Shown here: positions 39,729 through 46,632 of the stretch, one piece after another
Position numbering within the stretch: the first letter of the stretch is position 1
Layout of the letters: the number at the start of each line of letters is the position of its first letter
Source: a virus
Direction: 5' to 3' (one strand)
IMG/VR virus record: IMGVR_UViG_3300009285_002163
Coordinates: 1 to 46,870 of that record
DNA length: 46,870 nt
Notes under the pieces: generated by a model
The model's database searches: none
The model's input: only the letters and a program-made list of their open reading frames with translations
Told to the model about the DNA's origin: nothing
Translations under genes and position numbers: made by a program

Positions 39729-39868
39729 ATCTTCCCCTCGCTTTCATTCGCAATCAACCGCCGGACAATCTCGGAGCGACTACAGGCAAACCGTTTCGCC
39801 AACTTACTCAGCTTTTTGTCGCTGGTGGTATCAAGGTGAATCTTCTTTGGTTTTACTGTTTCTGACAT
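39725..39868 (-). CDS. Ribbon-helix-helix (CopG/Arc-type) transcriptional regulator (47 aa)
   Basis: The product is a minimal RHH protein: strand KPKKIHLDTT, helix 1 SDKKLSKLAKRFA, turn CSRSE and helix 2 IVRRLIANESE, ideal for a homodimer that reads DNA with its paired strands. AGGAGATC precedes the ATG at 39868; the frame extends to 39919 but that would run over the promoter. An ACCGG-CT-CCGGT palindrome lies between the -35 and -10 of its own promoter, so it is likely autoregulated and probably controls the two secreted proteins downstream. Confidence 0.85.
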   Translation of the reverse strand: MSETVKPKKIHLDTTSDKKLSKLAKRFACSRSEIVRRLIANESEGKI

Positions 39869-39889
39869 CTGATCTCCTTTCTCTGCCTT

Positions 39890-39919
39890 ACTATACGGCA
39901 CCGGCTCCGGTCCCGTCAA
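39890..39919 (-). promoter_or_regulatory. Sigma70-type promoter with palindromic operator upstream of the RHH gene
   Basis: On the minus strand TTGACG (39919-39914) and TATAGT (39895-39890) are 18 bases apart, each matching consensus at five of six. The spacer holds a perfect palindrome ACCGG-CT-CCGGT (39900-39911). A protein bound there would block RNA polymerase. The RHH product just downstream is the obvious candidate. Confidence 0.65.
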
Positions 39920-39985
39920 CTAAAATCTTTCAACTTCCTCAAGTTTTTTCTACTCCCGCCGATACTATCTGTGAAAGGAGGTTGT

Positions 39986-40177
39986 ATGAATCAGGCCCGA
40001 AAAGAATATCTTGAGATGAGAAAGCCCAAAGCATTGGTCGCTGAAATCGAGCAGCTTGAGTGGCGGTTGGCCCGAACAACAACAGCCCTTGAGTCCGCCC
40101 AAGCCGAAGCATACGCCTTCCGCAAGCTGGCGGTGTCGTGGTGGCGACAATGTAAGGAGGCGAAGTCACAGAGGTAG
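39986..40177 (+). CDS. Small coiled-coil protein on the plus strand (63 aa)
   Basis: AAAGGAGG before the ATG at 39986 is a strong ribosome site. The product is a helix-rich protein (EIEQLEWRLARTTTALESAQAEAYAFRK) with a basic end. It is the only clear plus-strand gene inside the minus-strand early block, diverges from the RHH gene and ends 12 bases inside the methyltransferase gene. Its regulation may be linked to the RHH operator region. Function unknown. Confidence 0.65.
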   Translation: MNQARKEYLEMRKPKALVAEIEQLEWRLARTTTALESAQAEAYAFRKLAVSWWRQCKEAKSQR

Positions 40178-40858
40178 CTCCCTTTGCTTTAATCGCTCAA
40201 CCGCTATGGCACAATACTTTTCCTCGATTTCGATGCCGATGAATTTCCGCCCAAGCTGTTTCGCCGCGACAGCCGTTGTGCCGGAACCGAGGAAGGGGTC
40301 AAGGACGGTCTCGCCGAACAAAGAGAATATGTCCAGAATCCAGCAATTCATATCTAAATTGTCCGGACATGGATGGTTAAGATGTTTATACTTGTGATTG
40401 AGAGAATCAAATGTCACTACATCCCGCTGGATACGTTTCACCGCTTTGTCATAGACCAACAACGGTTCCCAACAATTATATCCGCCAAAGCGATTAAAAC
40501 TCGGTGATGATGGCTTGTGAATTACGATTGTCCAGATTGATTCGGGATATTTTTCAATATGAAGAACCCCTGGGGTGAGAACAAATCTTTTGGAAACAAA
40601 GCGGGATAGATTCCACCATTTACTACAAAACGAACGGTATTGTTCGGGCGATAGATTATCAGAGAATGATTCGTAACGCTTTGAATATACCCCGATACCA
40701 CGAGTCGCATTAAACGGAGGATCGGCATAGACCAAATCAATCGACTTGGCCGGTATCTTCGGCAGGATGTCCACGCAGTCGGCGTTGTATATTATCCCGT
40801 ACTCATCCTCGTAGTACGGCGTGACGCCGATGGCGGCTACAATTTCCTGCAAAGTCAC
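40166..40858 (-). CDS. Beta-class DNA methyltransferase (N6-adenine or N4-cytosine)
   Basis: The 230-residue protein has the catalytic motif DPPF (46 to 49) first and the SAM-binding motif DPFLGSGTT (187 to 195) near the C-terminus, the motif order of beta-class amino-methyltransferases. The target-recognition region lies between them. The length is typical of phage orphan enzymes. No restriction partner is visible, so it probably protects phage DNA from host nucleases or has a regulatory role. The first ATG at 40858 overlaps the previous stop by ATGA. The target sequence cannot be read from the protein. Confidence 0.92.
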   Translation of the reverse strand: MTLQEIVAAIGVTPYYEDEYGIIYNADCVDILPKIPAKSIDLVYADPPFNATRGIGVYSKRYESFSDNLSPEQYRSFCSKWWNLSRFVSKRFVLTPGVLHIEKYPESIWTIVIHKPSSPSFNRFGGYNCWEPLLVYDKAVKRIQRDVVTFDSLNHKYKHLNHPCPDNLDMNCWILDIFSLFGETVLDPFLGSGTTAVAAKQLGRKFIGIEIEEKYCAIAVERLKQRELPL

Positions 40859-41523
40859 ATCATCCCTGCTTCCTCGGCCAAGTGGAACAGAACGTCCGGC
40901 CGATAAAGTAACAACCCCTTAGTCGTGGTCAGCCGCGCGCCCTCGATTTCGGGCTTGTACTTTTTCACCCACTTCTCAAGCTCGATGTCTTTCTGCTCAT
41001 CGGGCAAGAGAGCGGGCGCAAAGGCAGATCGGTAGGCTTCAGTGTGCTCGATGAACTCGTGCTCGCCCATGTTCTCGAATTTCAGGCTGTGATAGACAAT
41101 GTGATTTTCGGCCGGTCCATAGAATCGAGTGTGAGGTTTGAGGTGAAGACTATGCCCTCCCGATTCTATTTCAACGCTTGATAGTTGTGTCGCAAACTCA
41201 AACCGCAAATGATGAACGGCCGCCATTTCACCGGTATCGGGACAGACAAGGAAACTTTCCGTATCGTGGTCGTGCATGGCGGCGGAATCGTAGTAGTGGT
41301 AGACCATATAGAGAAGATACAGACTCCCCTTCTTCGCTTTCCGCGCCGAAAAGTACAACGGTGGCTCAAAGTTTATTTGGTCTGTCTTGTCCGCACCAAT
41401 GCGGCAGATAAAGTCTTCTGGCCCCCTGATGCACTGACGGATGATAGGGCAATGTTTCTCTGCCAACCGCTTTGCTTCAGGGGCATAAACTACGGGCAAG
41501 CGTTCAAGTTGGAAGTCGGTCAT
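40855..41523 (-). CDS. Hypothetical protein with His/Asp-rich motif (222 aa)
   Basis: The central region contains [20 protein letters not shown], and further His follow ([21 protein letters not shown]), which would suit a metal site in a beta-sandwich. The remainder is mixed alpha/beta with a helical C-terminus. I know a distant resemblance to Vps62/NPP1-like 'H.HD.E' proteins but would not assign it. GGGAGA lies before the ATG at 41523. It is next to the DNA methyltransferase. Confidence 0.6.
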   Translation of the reverse strand: MTDFQLERLPVVYAPEAKRLAEKHCPIIRQCIRGPEDFICRIGADKTDQINFEPPLYFSARKAKKGSLYLLYMVYHYYDSAAMHDHDTESFLVCPDTGEMAAVHHLRFEFATQLSSVEIESGGHSLHLKPHTRFYGPAENHIVYHSLKFENMGEHEFIEHTEAYRSAFAPALLPDEQKDIELEKWVKKYKPEIEGARLTTTKGLLLYRPDVLFHLAEEAGMM

Positions 41524-42194
41524 TGGGTCTCCCTAATGCCAAGTTCTTTTAGGTCTTTCTCTCCGACAATCGTGCAACGGAAAACGCGAAACTTCCCATC
41601 ACTGCCAATCGGAATCGCCGCAATGTCTTTAGCCGTAAACTCGGCAACCAGAACTTTGAACCCCGTCTTGTAACGGCGCAAACACCAGTCCAGCGTCGCG
41701 AGGTTAATCCCGTTAGCACAATCAACACTCTCGTCGGTATTGGCCGCGCCGACCTCGTAAGATTTACCCATCTCATAGGTGATGCCGCCATTGTACGGCC
41801 CAACGCTATTCTCATTAACAAGTTTATAGGCTCGTATGAGACCAGGTTGGTCGAGCAGCAGATACAGTGGAGTAGTTATATATTTTGTGACACCCATAGT
41901 ACCGGACAGGTTGGCACCGGACAGGTCGGCATAGAGCAGGTTGGCACCGGACAGGTCGGCATAGAGCAGGTTGGCACCGGACAGGTCGGCACCGGACAGG
42001 TTGGCATAGAGCAGGTTGGCACCGGACAGGTTGGCACCGGACAGGTCGGCACCGGACAGGTTGGCATGGGACAGGTTGGCATAGGACAGGTGGGTACCGG
42101 ATTTTATTGCCGCTTCAACAGCCAGTCGAAGCATCTTAGCCTCAACACTAAAGAGTATGGCACCCGTAAATCTGTGTTTGATTTCAAATTTCAT
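41520..42194 (-). CDS. Pentapeptide-repeat protein with DUF5758-like C-terminal domain (224 aa)
   Basis: Residues about 35 to 98 are an unbroken run of A(N/D)L(S/L)(G/Y) pentapeptides, 13 units that would form a right-handed quadrilateral beta-helix. The second half ([65 protein letters not shown]) is a conserved domain that often accompanies such repeats in phages (DUF5758 by memory). Some pentapeptide proteins mimic DNA and block gyrase, but this one has no clear such signal. The start overlaps the previous stop within a repeated junction motif. Confidence 0.9.
   Translation of the reverse strand: MKFEIKHRFTGAILFSVEAKMLRLAVEAAIKSGTHLSYANLSHANLSGADLSGANLSGANLLYANLSGADLSGANLLYADLSGANLLYADLSGANLSGTMGVTKYITTPLYLLLDQPGLIRAYKLVNENSVGPYNGGITYEMGKSYEVGAANTDESVDCANGINLATLDWCLRRYKTGFKVLVAEFTAKDIAAIPIGSDGKFRVFRCTIVGEKDLKELGIRETQ
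41901..42100 (-). repeat. 15-bp tandem repeats encoding the pentapeptide run
   Basis: About 13 units of a 15-base element (plus-strand form GACAGGTTGGCACCG with variants) tile this stretch. Several units are identical, which points to recent expansion and possible copy-number variation. Confidence 0.9.
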
Positions 42195-42562
42195 TGGGTC
42201 TCCTTGTACGCAAACTCAATCTGCAAGACGTTCGTATCTTTCGCTCTGAAAGCCCTCGCGTCACTGTCCCCGTTGGCTATCTTTAATCGCTCAAACAGTG
42301 AGGGACAGTTGAACTGGAAATAGCCATGATTGTTGTTGTCAATCAACAGAACGTCAGCCTCGGCCAGTTCGCCTTTGGCAACCTCGGTTAGCCGCATCAG
42401 GTTTGGTTTGGGAATAGAGACGGAGAATCGCATACCGTCAACAATTCCCGCCATTTCAGACAAGCCTCGTGACAGCGAGATTCTCCGGCCAGAGCCAAAG
42501 GTGACGTAGATTTCATGTCCGGGCCGTCGCGGGGTGCGTATGTTAGTCAGGGGTTTATCCAT
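42191..42562 (-). CDS. Hypothetical early protein (123 aa)
   Basis: The product begins [40 protein letters not shown], a strand-turn-strand start, with a middle [26 protein letters not shown] and a C-terminal [11 protein letters not shown]. It looks like a two-part alpha/beta protein. It stands between the HNH nuclease and the pentapeptide protein, overlapping the latter by ATGA. No family recognised. Confidence 0.65.
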   Translation of the reverse strand: MDKPLTNIRTPRRPGHEIYVTFGSGRRISLSRGLSEMAGIVDGMRFSVSIPKPNLMRLTEVAKGELAEADVLLIDNNNHGYFQFNCPSLFERLKIANGDSDARAFRAKDTNVLQIEFAYKETQ

Positions 42563-42993
42563 TATATCGGTTCCTTTCTTTTCAATTCCTCAAGTGCTTC
42601 GGCCCATCGAAATTCTGCCTTCTTTTTGTGCTGGCCGAGCAGCCATATCATAAACCGTCTGCCCGTCACGCGCCTTCGCTCAATGTCGTAGTAGCCTTCC
42701 TCAGCAAAGTTGTGACAAGTGGGGCACAGGGTAATCCCGTTTTCCACAACATCCAAGTCGGGTTGATTGGGCCGCTTCTTGATGATGTGATGTGCCTCTA
42801 ACGGCTTGCGCCCAGGGATGATTTGGCGCACCTGTAACGCCTGGGTCATATCACGGGCAAGACTTCGGCATTGCAGATTCGCGCACCTGAATCCATCGGC
42901 TTCTAAGACAGCCCAGGCAAAGGCGTCACGACGGAGCTTACGACGACTCTTTTCCCCTTGCCGCTCTTTTCTGGTGTTGGGCTTCTCTATCAC
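42562..42993 (-). CDS. HNH endonuclease
   Basis: The 143-residue protein has the complete HNH signature: first Cys pair (C37, C42), EAHHIIKKRPN (His68/His69), DVVENGITLCPTCHN with Asn85, Cys90, Cys93 and His94. A basic N-terminus (KERQGEKSRRKLRRD) could bind DNA. It follows RecT in the operon with a 4-base overlap. HNH enzymes here may cut host DNA, assist recombination or packaging; which applies is not shown by the sequence. Confidence 0.9.
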   Translation of the reverse strand: MIEKPNTRKERQGEKSRRKLRRDAFAWAVLEADGFRCANLQCRSLARDMTQALQVRQIIPGRKPLEAHHIIKKRPNQPDLDVVENGITLCPTCHNFAEEGYYDIERRRVTGRRFMIWLLGQHKKKAEFRWAEALEELKRKEPI

Positions 42994-43901
42994 TTGACTT
43001 CACCCTTCTCAATATCTCCGAGCCAGCTTGACTGTTCAAGTTCTTTCTTCCCGTTCAGCTTTTCGGCCAGCGCGTCGGTCTTGGTCTTGGGAATCAGCCC
43101 TAACTCCCCGCGTAGTTCAGCGGCGGCATCGGAAGAAACTTCGCCCTCGATAGCCTCAATCACTGGCGGGACTTGTATTTCACCAGCTTCGCTTTGATTG
43201 TCAAGATGAACAGCCTCGACAAGGTTGGTTGTTCCAAGTGGAACGGTCTTGATATTCCGTTTTATAGAAGACTTGAGGGCCTGGGGCATCGGCCATTTCA
43301 CCCACGGCGTTTCTCTTTGCTTGTCGGCGGGAATCCGTGAAAGAGCGGCATCCCGAATCTGTCTCAATTCGGGAATGGTTAGGACATTCATCGAGGGACG
43401 GTTCGGCATCAACTTGTTGTAGAGAGCGGAATAGATATGAATCACATCCCCTTCTTCCCACGTGGTCAAATCCCCGTTATCAAACTTGGGGACGTGTCGA
43501 TACCAGACCTGTTCGGTGTTCCGCTCAAACTCCCAAATGTCATCTTTACGCACCGGCGAAACCTCGGCTCCGGTGATAACGCCATCCCTGAATCCCATGT
43601 AAAGAAGCCCCTTATATCCGGGGATCAGTTGAATCTTGTCCTTGAACGGAACAAGATAGGCATGCTGGGCGGTCGTGTTTGGGAGTAATCCCCATTGAGC
43701 GCATTGCAGGACTGCCGTGACAAAACTCATTATCTCACAAGCCGCCAGTTTCGGATTGTCCCGAACGGCCATCATTGCGGAGCGCACTACGACCGGCATA
43801 GGGAAATACTTCTCATAAATCGGTTTCGCATAGTTGGCCCACTGAGTCATGGCCTTATCAAGTTGGGCGAATCGGGTCATTACTTCGTTAGTCTGCTCCA
43901 T
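42990..43901 (-). CDS. recT: RecT-family single-strand annealing protein
   Basis: The 303-residue product carries the family landmarks: an N-terminal helical part, NPKLAACEIMSFVTAVLQCAQWGLLPNT, then AYLVPFKDKIQLIPGYKGLLYMGFRDG, SAEVSPVRKDD-like acidic segments and WVKWPMPQALKSSIKRNIKTVPL. Together with the exonuclease encoded immediately upstream (TGATG overlap) it forms a Red-like recombination pair that can make the concatemers needed for packaging. The C-terminal 60 residues are acidic and flexible. AAGGAGAAG precedes the start at 43901. Confidence 0.94.
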   Translation of the reverse strand: MEQTNEVMTRFAQLDKAMTQWANYAKPIYEKYFPMPVVVRSAMMAVRDNPKLAACEIMSFVTAVLQCAQWGLLPNTTAQHAYLVPFKDKIQLIPGYKGLLYMGFRDGVITGAEVSPVRKDDIWEFERNTEQVWYRHVPKFDNGDLTTWEEGDVIHIYSALYNKLMPNRPSMNVLTIPELRQIRDAALSRIPADKQRETPWVKWPMPQALKSSIKRNIKTVPLGTTNLVEAVHLDNQSEAGEIQVPPVIEAIEGEVSSDAAAELRGELGLIPKTKTDALAEKLNGKKELEQSSWLGDIEKGEVK

Positions 43902-44857
43902 CACTTCTCCTTTTTCCAGTATGACCTTATTACGCGGCTATGTTTGGTGAACTTTTCAATCAGCGAATGAGGTGCGTTCAGTTCTTCGGCCACGTTCTTC
44001 CAACTCACTGCCTGTTGAGGCTTGAAGGTTATCTTCCCAAACCCCCCGGTTACGCAGGCGGTTGCACCCATAGCGGCGGCTACCTGATTCTTGCACTCCT
44101 GTTCCTGAACCTCAAGTTGACTGATGGTTTTGGCACAAATCTGCCACTTGCTGATAATGGGCAGTAAGTGTTCCGGGGCTTCGATTTCCTCCCCCGTAGT
44201 TTCAGGGTACATCCGCTTGATGGTTTCGGCGGTGGAGTCGGCTCCGGTGATTTCGGGCGGTTCCCCTGCATCTAACAGTCTCTTGAACTCAGCATAGGCG
44301 GGAAGGGCAATGGCCATGATTTCAGGCTTGTGGGGTAATTGGAACACCTTGAGGCGGTTCCCACCCAACAAGGCCACCAGATACGCCAGAATCGGCTCCG
44401 AGGTGCCTTCTTGGGCAACATAGCGCTGGTGTTGGACCTGTAAGTTGTACTGGTCGGGGACTGAATCTGACCACTCATCTCCCCAGTCTGACATATTGAA
44501 ACTGCCAATGTTCTTAACCTCAACGGTCGCAAGGATTTTGCGGTCCTCCCCAAATATCAGGCCGTCAAACTGGCAGCCGATGTACGGAACTTGGTCCGAA
44601 ATGCCAAACCAGCCGGTTTCAATGGTGGTCCCAATTTTCTTTTGGGCTTCCTCGATGATGATGGGTTCAAGGCGGCGGCCCCAAAACATCGGCTCATTGT
44701 CCGCGTCCGGCTCAATCAGTCCTTTTTTGAGGCAGTAGAGGTCGTAGGCCGTTCGGTACTTGTTCATACCGAGAATTGTTGCAGCGTCACTGGCCCCGAT
44801 AACCGAGTGGTGCAGTTCGAGGAAATGGCCCTCGTTTTCAATCTTGATTAGTTTCAT
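43901..44857 (-). CDS. YqaJ / lambda-exonuclease-like recombination nuclease
   Basis: The 318-residue protein shows the YqaJ pattern: HSVIGASDAATILGMNKYRT, FWGRRLEPIIIEEA, VPYIGCQFDGLIFG and ATVEVKN (the Asp...Glu-x-Lys active-site core), then PDQYNLQVQHQRYVA. It degrades double-stranded ends to give single strands for RecT. The C-terminal third has a coiled-coil part (ISQLEVQEQECKNQVAAAMG) as in related phage enzymes. It heads the recombination set and overlaps the small Cys-rich gene before it by ATGA. Confidence 0.93.
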   Translation of the reverse strand: MKLIKIENEGHFLELHHSVIGASDAATILGMNKYRTAYDLYCLKKGLIEPDADNEPMFWGRRLEPIIIEEAQKKIGTTIETGWFGISDQVPYIGCQFDGLIFGEDRKILATVEVKNIGSFNMSDWGDEWSDSVPDQYNLQVQHQRYVAQEGTSEPILAYLVALLGGNRLKVFQLPHKPEIMAIALPAYAEFKRLLDAGEPPEITGADSTAETIKRMYPETTGEEIEAPEHLLPIISKWQICAKTISQLEVQEQECKNQVAAAMGATACVTGGFGKITFKPQQAVSWKNVAEELNAPHSLIEKFTKHSRVIRSYWKKEK

Positions 44858-45054
44858 GGGTTTCCCTTCTTCGTAAATCCGTCACACGATTCAAGCCAAA
44901 TGGGGTCAAAATTGAAGGGCCAAAAAAACCACCCACTTGCTCTGCCATGCGGATTCCCGGTTACGTTTGCGTTAGTGTTTGCGCACTCACTATGGCAATC
45001 GCCAGGGATTGACCGCCGGTGCAAGCATTCATAACAATTCGGTTTTGTACTCAT
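44854..45054 (-). CDS. Conserved Cys-rich phage protein (66 aa)
   Basis: The protein reads MSTKPNCYECLHRRSIPGD and later GWFFWPFNFDPIWLESCDGF; the 'CYECxHR..IPGD.HS.C' and 'GWF.WPFNFDP.WL..C.GF' blocks belong to a family I recognise from many phages. The four or five Cys and a His probably bind zinc. Function unknown. It overlaps both neighbours by ATGA. Confidence 0.85.
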   Translation of the reverse strand: MSTKPNCYECLHRRSIPGDCHSECANTNANVTGNPHGRASGWFFWPFNFDPIWLESCDGFTKKGNP

Positions 45055-45227
45055 GGCTTCTCCTTCGGATAGTCGGCAGGGCGTCCTCTCGTAATTTCGT
45101 CCGTTGTTCGCAGGTCGTTCTGATTGGCCAAGCCCATATCCAATAACAATTCGATTAACTCGTCAGCAGGCGAACCAACCAAAACGAGGGTGGGGCCGTC
45201 GTGGATTTTGACCGTAACTTTCCTCAT
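45051..45227 (-). CDS. Small conserved protein (58 aa)
   Basis: The ATG at 45227 has AAGGA six bases upstream, so the in-frame extension to 45248 is not used. The product (MRKVTVKIHDGPTLVLVGSPADELIELLLDM ...) is a small alpha/beta domain, strand-turn-strand-helix. It ends in PKEKP, and its last codons carry the ribosome site of the next gene. Confidence 0.65.
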   Translation of the reverse strand: MRKVTVKIHDGPTLVLVGSPADELIELLLDMGLANQNDLRTTDEITRGRPADYPKEKP

Positions 45228-45400
45228 ACTTTTTCCTTCATTCTGCAAATTCCGGCTCCGCAGGTATCGGGTTTATGGTTGTTGACGTGGGTGCACTGTT
45301 TCCCACACACAGGACAGACGGCGCGATTCATCCGTTCGATGTCTTTCTCGGTGGCACCCTTGGCCCGCAGTGTATCTTTCGTCTGATCAGTCAGGGTCAT
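45224..45400 (-). CDS. Zinc-binding small protein (58 aa)
   Basis: GGAGA precedes the ATG at 45400. The N-terminal half is helical and charged (LTDQTKDTLRAKGATEKDIERM), and the second half contains CPVCGKQC, a His-containing spacer (THVNNHKPDTC) and a last Cys (GAGIC), enough for a zinc finger-like fold. It overlaps its downstream gene by ATGA. Its family is not known to me. Confidence 0.75.
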   Translation of the reverse strand: MTLTDQTKDTLRAKGATEKDIERMNRAVCPVCGKQCTHVNNHKPDTCGAGICRMKEKV

Positions 45401-45439
45401 TGGTTTCTCCGTGCTTTGATTCTGGCATGGTCAAGCTCC

Positions 45440-45610
45440 TTACATGTTCTCAAGAGCTTCTTCGGCTTGTTCTCTGGTATCAAACGGACCGGCGAGTATC
45501 ACATATCCGCACTCGTTGTCCGGCGTTGGCTCATGATCCAGGTCCCATCCTAAGATATGGATTGTACCCTCGTATGGGTCTTGTCCGATATAGAATCTAT
45601 CTCGTGCCAT
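45440..45610 (-). CDS. Small acidic protein (56 aa)
   Basis: AAAGGA lies seven bases before the ATG at 45610; an ATG at 45616 would add two residues. The product MARDRFYIGQDPYEGTIHIL continues with WDLDHEPTPDNECGYVILAG and FDTREQAEEALENM, an alpha/beta layout with a final helix. A 13-codon frame (45428 to 45387) with its own AAGGAG lies between it and the next gene. Confidence 0.65.
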   Translation of the reverse strand: MARDRFYIGQDPYEGTIHILGWDLDHEPTPDNECGYVILAGPFDTREQAEEALENM

Positions 45611-45643
45611 ATTCATTCCTTTCCTGCTGGCATGACCAGCGTG

Positions 45644-45952
45644 TTATCTAAGATAGTTGACTCCCCATTCACCGAAGCACTTATCCCAAGTTGATGGAGC
45701 ATATAGTTCTCCGCGTTTGTGTTTAGCGGGCGTGGACCAAGATGCGGGCTTGAAAATATCCCCACTCTTTACTTCGCCAAGAGCCTTATTGGTAAGGTCG
45801 TATTCGGCGATAAAGCAGTGCACCGAGGCTTGACCCCCTTGACCCCCGACGATTCGGTAAAACTTGTTGAGCCGCTTGTAACTGTATGGTGCTAAGTTGG
45901 GTCGTTTAGTGTTGAGCCATTCGACTAAGACTTGGACTTCTGCGTCTGTCAT
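45644..45952 (-). CDS. Conserved phage hypothetical protein (102 aa)
   Basis: The segment RLNKFYRIVGGQGGQASVHCFI and the later 'KSGDIFKPASWSTPAKHKRGELY' block form a pattern I recall in many phage early regions ('...GD.YKPASWK.PAKH.RG...'). The protein starts with helical MTDAEVQVLVEWLNTKRP. The ATG overlaps the stop of a 14-codon micro-ORF. No biochemical function is known to me. Confidence 0.8.
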   Translation of the reverse strand: MTDAEVQVLVEWLNTKRPNLAPYSYKRLNKFYRIVGGQGGQASVHCFIAEYDLTNKALGEVKSGDIFKPASWSTPAKHKRGELYAPSTWDKCFGEWGVNYLR

Positions 45953-46012
45953 TTCCTCTGCTCCTTTCTGTTTGGTGTGTGTTTTGATGGCATGGTTATT
46001 TGTTCAACTCCT

Positions 46013-46327
46013 TCATTTCACTGGTTGAAAACCTTCGGCCAAGCGAGCATCTATCTTGGCCAGCTGTTCTTTTCGGTAGGCGTTATATGCCTCAATCGTG
46101 ACAATGCGCGTCCCGCCGTGTCCTTTATAGACGGGCGAAATCATTACGGAGGGAATCCAGTACGAGCCAGTGCGCTCGGTATGGTCGCGCTCTTTGTAGT
46201 CGTCTGGCAGTATGCTGTACAGTGTTCCCCATTTGCCCGTCTTAACTTCTACAACGGTTCCGAAGTGGCTTGTATTCGCCATATCCCCATGATTGTAGAG
46301 GCGTTGACCGGTGTTGAGTGTTTCCAT
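46013..46327 (-). CDS. Conserved phage hypothetical protein (104 aa), first gene of the early operon
   Basis: AGGAAA precedes the ATG. The N-terminal part METLNTGQRLYNHGDMANTSHFGTVVEV looks like a small beta-barrel, with WIPSVMISPVYKGHGGTRIVTIEAYNAYR afterwards; the 'GHGGTR.VT.EAYNAYR' block is familiar from phage genomes. It is the first gene transcribed leftward from the promoter at 46368 to 46396. Unknown function. Confidence 0.8.
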   Translation of the reverse strand: METLNTGQRLYNHGDMANTSHFGTVVEVKTGKWGTLYSILPDDYKERDHTERTGSYWIPSVMISPVYKGHGGTRIVTIEAYNAYRKEQLAKIDARLAEGFQPVK

Positions 46328-46367
46328 TTTCCTAACCTTTTGATTTGTGGTTCCTCTGTCTACCCCA

Positions 46368-46396
46368 AGTATCGGTCAACGGTCCATATAAGTCAA
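46368..46396 (-). promoter_or_regulatory. Candidate early leftward promoter
   Basis: On the minus strand TTGACT (46396-46391) and GATACT (46373-46368) are 17 bases apart, about 40 bases upstream of the first early gene start at 46327. The -35 matches five and the -10 four of six consensus positions. The same 305-base region must also hold the rightward promoter of the replication genes, but I see no clear candidate there. Confidence 0.5.
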
Positions 46397-46451
46397 GGGG
46401 AAAATTGTAGATAACGAAAATAAAGGTTAGTAGATTGGCACGAGAGGTGCT

Positions 46452-46622
46452 ATGGTCAAAAAGCTGAAGATTCTGCTTGCGTGGGGTATTGTTGAGCGGT
46501 ATGCTTGGCGCATGATAAGGTTGATTGTAATTACAAATTTCCCAGTACCGAAAGCCGTAAGAGCCAAGATGGTCCACGTGACCAGCCTTATCATCTCTTG
46601 CGGCTTTTCGGTCACTGGTTGA
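46452..46622 (+). CDS. Possible small basic, hydrophobic protein upstream of the initiator (56 aa)
   Basis: AGAGGT lies just before the ATG. The product MVKKLKILLAWGIVERYAWRMIRLIVITNF and following residues is basic and hydrophobic, with a possible short membrane segment near the end (VTSLIISCGFSV). It occupies the gap between the divergent early genes and the initiator. The opposite-strand frame covering the same bases is unconvincing. Coding status is moderate: the ribosome site is fair and the codon use ordinary. Confidence 0.45.
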   Translation: MVKKLKILLAWGIVERYAWRMIRLIVITNFPVPKAVRAKMVHVTSLIISCGFSVTG

Positions 46623-46632
46623 GGGGTCACGG

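Noticed and set aside
39725-39919. 64-residue version of the RHH protein
   Set aside because: The longer start would place the coding sequence over the promoter and operator; the ATG at 39868 has a strong ribosome site and starts directly at the RHH fold.
41901-42100. CRISPR-like short repeats
   Set aside because: The 15-base period matches pentapeptide codons in an intact minus-strand gene and there are no spacers.
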